Positions 48,534 through 49,537 of a stretch of 49,537 nucleotides of DNA are shown here, piece by piece (position 1 is the stretch's first letter; each line of letters opens with the position of its first letter). This DNA comes from Chloroflexota bacterium (GTDB taxonomy: Bacteria; Chloroflexota; Dehalococcoidia; FW602-bin16): assembly GCA_004297765.1 (NCBI GenBank), contig SCTZ01000132.1:1-49537 (forward strand), read 5' to 3'. Made by a program: the position numbers and the translations under genes. Under the pieces are notes generated by a model. The model had not been told where the DNA came from, did not search any database, and saw only the letters and a list, made by a program, of their open reading frames with translations.

Positions 48534-49010
48534 TCAGCGCTCTCGAGGGCGATTGCCTGTGGGTTGATACGTGCCGACCCACCGCAGCCAGGAGAAATAC
48601 GGCCCGACAGCGTTGTACAGACGCTCATCGCCGGTCCAGACTTCGCACGTGTGTAGCTCGGCGAGAGCCAGATAATGGGCATCGTATGGCGTTGGTCGGT
48701 TGAACCGATAGGCCAAGTCCAGCGCTCTTCGGTGCAGGTCGGGTGACTCCTCGAGGCGGACGCCGAAGCTCAGCACTACGTCCAAGGCCTCTCGCGCCTG
48801 TGACACGCTGAGCTCTCCCCGTCGCACGCGCTTGTAAACTGCATTGGTGACCTCCGTGAGCATGAAGCCCGGGGCTATGGCCTGAACTTCGGCTCGGACC
48901 CAATCAGCAGCCAACGACAGGGCAGAGGAGCTATGTGCCTCGGAGAGCACCCACATCGCGGCAACGCTGGCGTCGACAACCACCAGTTCGCTGTCAGCGG
49001 CATGGCTCAC
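48534..49010 (-). CDS. PIN-domain toxin (VapC-like ribonuclease)
   Basis: A 158-residue PIN-domain protein. Acidic metal residues appear in VVVDASVAAMWVL (Asp), MLTEVTNAVYKRV (Glu), PTPYDAHYLALAE (Asp) and EVWTGDERLYNAV (Asp), the standard four-acid set of VapC RNases. These cleave RNA when freed from their antitoxin. It overlaps the HTH gene by 4 bases (ATGA), the classic antitoxin-first order. Confidence 0.88.
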   Translation of the reverse strand: MSHAADSELVVVDASVAAMWVLSEAHSSSALSLAADWVRAEVQAIAPGFMLTEVTNAVYKRVRRGELSVSQAREALDVVLSFGVRLEESPDLHRRALDLAYRFNRPTPYDAHYLALAELHTCEVWTGDERLYNAVGPYFSWLRWVGTYQPTGNRPRER

Positions 49011-49339
49011 GGAAGCTCTTCCGTGCGCTCGTTGCGCGCCTCTTCTATGAGCTCGGCCGAAGAAGTAGAGAGCACGCGGTCTCCGAAGGTACGACGCTGG
49101 AACGCGCGCGCACGCTCGATAGCAGCCGAGCTCAATCGACCACGCTCCTCGGATGGCCGAAATCGGCGCAGCGCCTCGATGTCGGACCGCCGAACGTACA
49201 CGTGCTTGTCCATGCCGCGCCGGTATGTGGAGAGCTCGCCTCTATGGATATAGCGGTGCAGCGTGCTTCGCTTCACGTCATAGCGCTCCTGCGCTTCTTT
49301 CAAGGTGAGCAAATCATCAGGCGAGGATGGCTCGTACAT
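49007..49339 (-). CDS. HTH antitoxin / excisionase-family DNA-binding protein
   Basis: A 110-residue protein. Residues about 9-60 form an excisionase/MerR-like winged helix (LLTLKEAQERYDVKRSTLHR, YIHRGELSTYRR, HVYVRRSDIEALRR). The C-terminal basic helix (about 75-110) would bind and neutralise the PIN toxin. The ATG at 49339 follows GGAGGTG; the in-frame ATG at 49393 is not needed. As in other type II pairs it probably represses its own promoter. Confidence 0.8.
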   Translation of the reverse strand: MYEPSSPDDLLTLKEAQERYDVKRSTLHRYIHRGELSTYRRGMDKHVYVRRSDIEALRRFRPSEERGRLSSAAIERARAFQRRTFGDRVLSTSSAELIEEARNERTEELP

Positions 49340-49419
49340 CTCGGCACCTCCGGTCTCAATAGTATCATAACTGTCTCTATATGTCCACAACATGGCATAT
49401 GTATCCCATGGACTGCTAT

Positions 49420-49537
49420 CTAGTGTTCGACCACAGAGAAGACGCTATCTGTCATTCTGAGCGCCGCAGCGCGAAGAATCCGTATCCCCAGGGCGCGGAT
49501 TCTTCGGCGTGCGCGCCTCAGAATGACAAAACCAGTG
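49420..49537. mobile_element. CTAG-ended MITE-like element, copy 4 (cut by window end)
   Basis: It starts CTAGTGTTCGACCACAGAGA and continues as in copy 1, same orientation, to GACAAAACCAGTG at the last base. About 14 more bases would complete the right end. It lies upstream of the toxin-antitoxin pair. Confidence 0.85.

Noticed and set aside
48272..48682. Minus-strand 136-codon open frame
   Set aside because: It overlaps the PIN toxin gene in another frame, is low-complexity (Pro, Ser, Arg) and has no ribosome site; not called.

Overview
The window looks like part of a high-GC Chloroflexota (Chloroflexi) chromosome. The main signs are secreted proteins with long Pro/Thr linkers, a trypsin-like protease with the GHFYTQ-type N-terminal region common in that phylum, DUF1616 and polytopic glycan proteins, and dense GC-rich palindromic repeats of several families. 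This assignment is inferred from gene content; no rRNA or tRNA gene was seen.

Layout. Positions 204-7087 (+) hold a phage-type structural cassette: a coiled-coil scaffold-like protein, an HK97-type major capsid protein, decoration/head proteins, a head-tail connector-like protein, a holin-like protein, a large tail protein and a small terminal protein. Palindromic repeats punctuate it, usually just ahead of the next ribosome-binding site. It runs with no gap into an error-prone translesion cassette, imuB - DUF6504 - dnaE2 (7088-12158). imuB and dnaE2 together carry six in-frame palindromic insertions. Then come a DUF72 protein, a zinc-ribbon protein (-), an acyl-CoA dehydrogenase, a CheR methyltransferase followed by a histidine-kinase remnant, and a response-regulator/PAS/histidine kinase.

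Positions 18504-37867 are a surface-polysaccharide region. A 1214-residue membrane protein (-) and a secreted GH113-like glycosidase (+) precede a tightly packed minus-strand operon. That operon runs from two GT2 and two GT4 glycosyltransferases through two polytopic GT-C-like proteins, a DUF1616 protein, a phosphoesterase overlapping a nucleotidyltransferase, and a Wzx-type flippase.

Positions 38137-41745 hold two ferredoxin-type Fe-S proteins, a rhodanese whose two catalytic-loop positions are both UGA codons (a candidate UxU selenoprotein), and a UbiA-family prenyltransferase resembling decaprenyl-phosphate phosphoribosyltransferase. Positions 42424-46398 are a compact plus-strand operon, tlyA - nadK - recN - GNAT, with overlapping starts and stops. 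A convergent secreted serine protease and a PIN/HTH toxin-antitoxin pair finish the window.

The strongest leads are the UGA-Thr-UGA rhodanese, the in-frame palindromic elements confined here to imuB and dnaE2, the 14-bp duplication that rebuilt the dnaE2 start codon, and the physical joining of a capsid cassette to a DNA-damage mutasome. Four copies of a CTAG-ended MITE-like element (one cut by the window end) and several other hairpin families fill the intergenic space.
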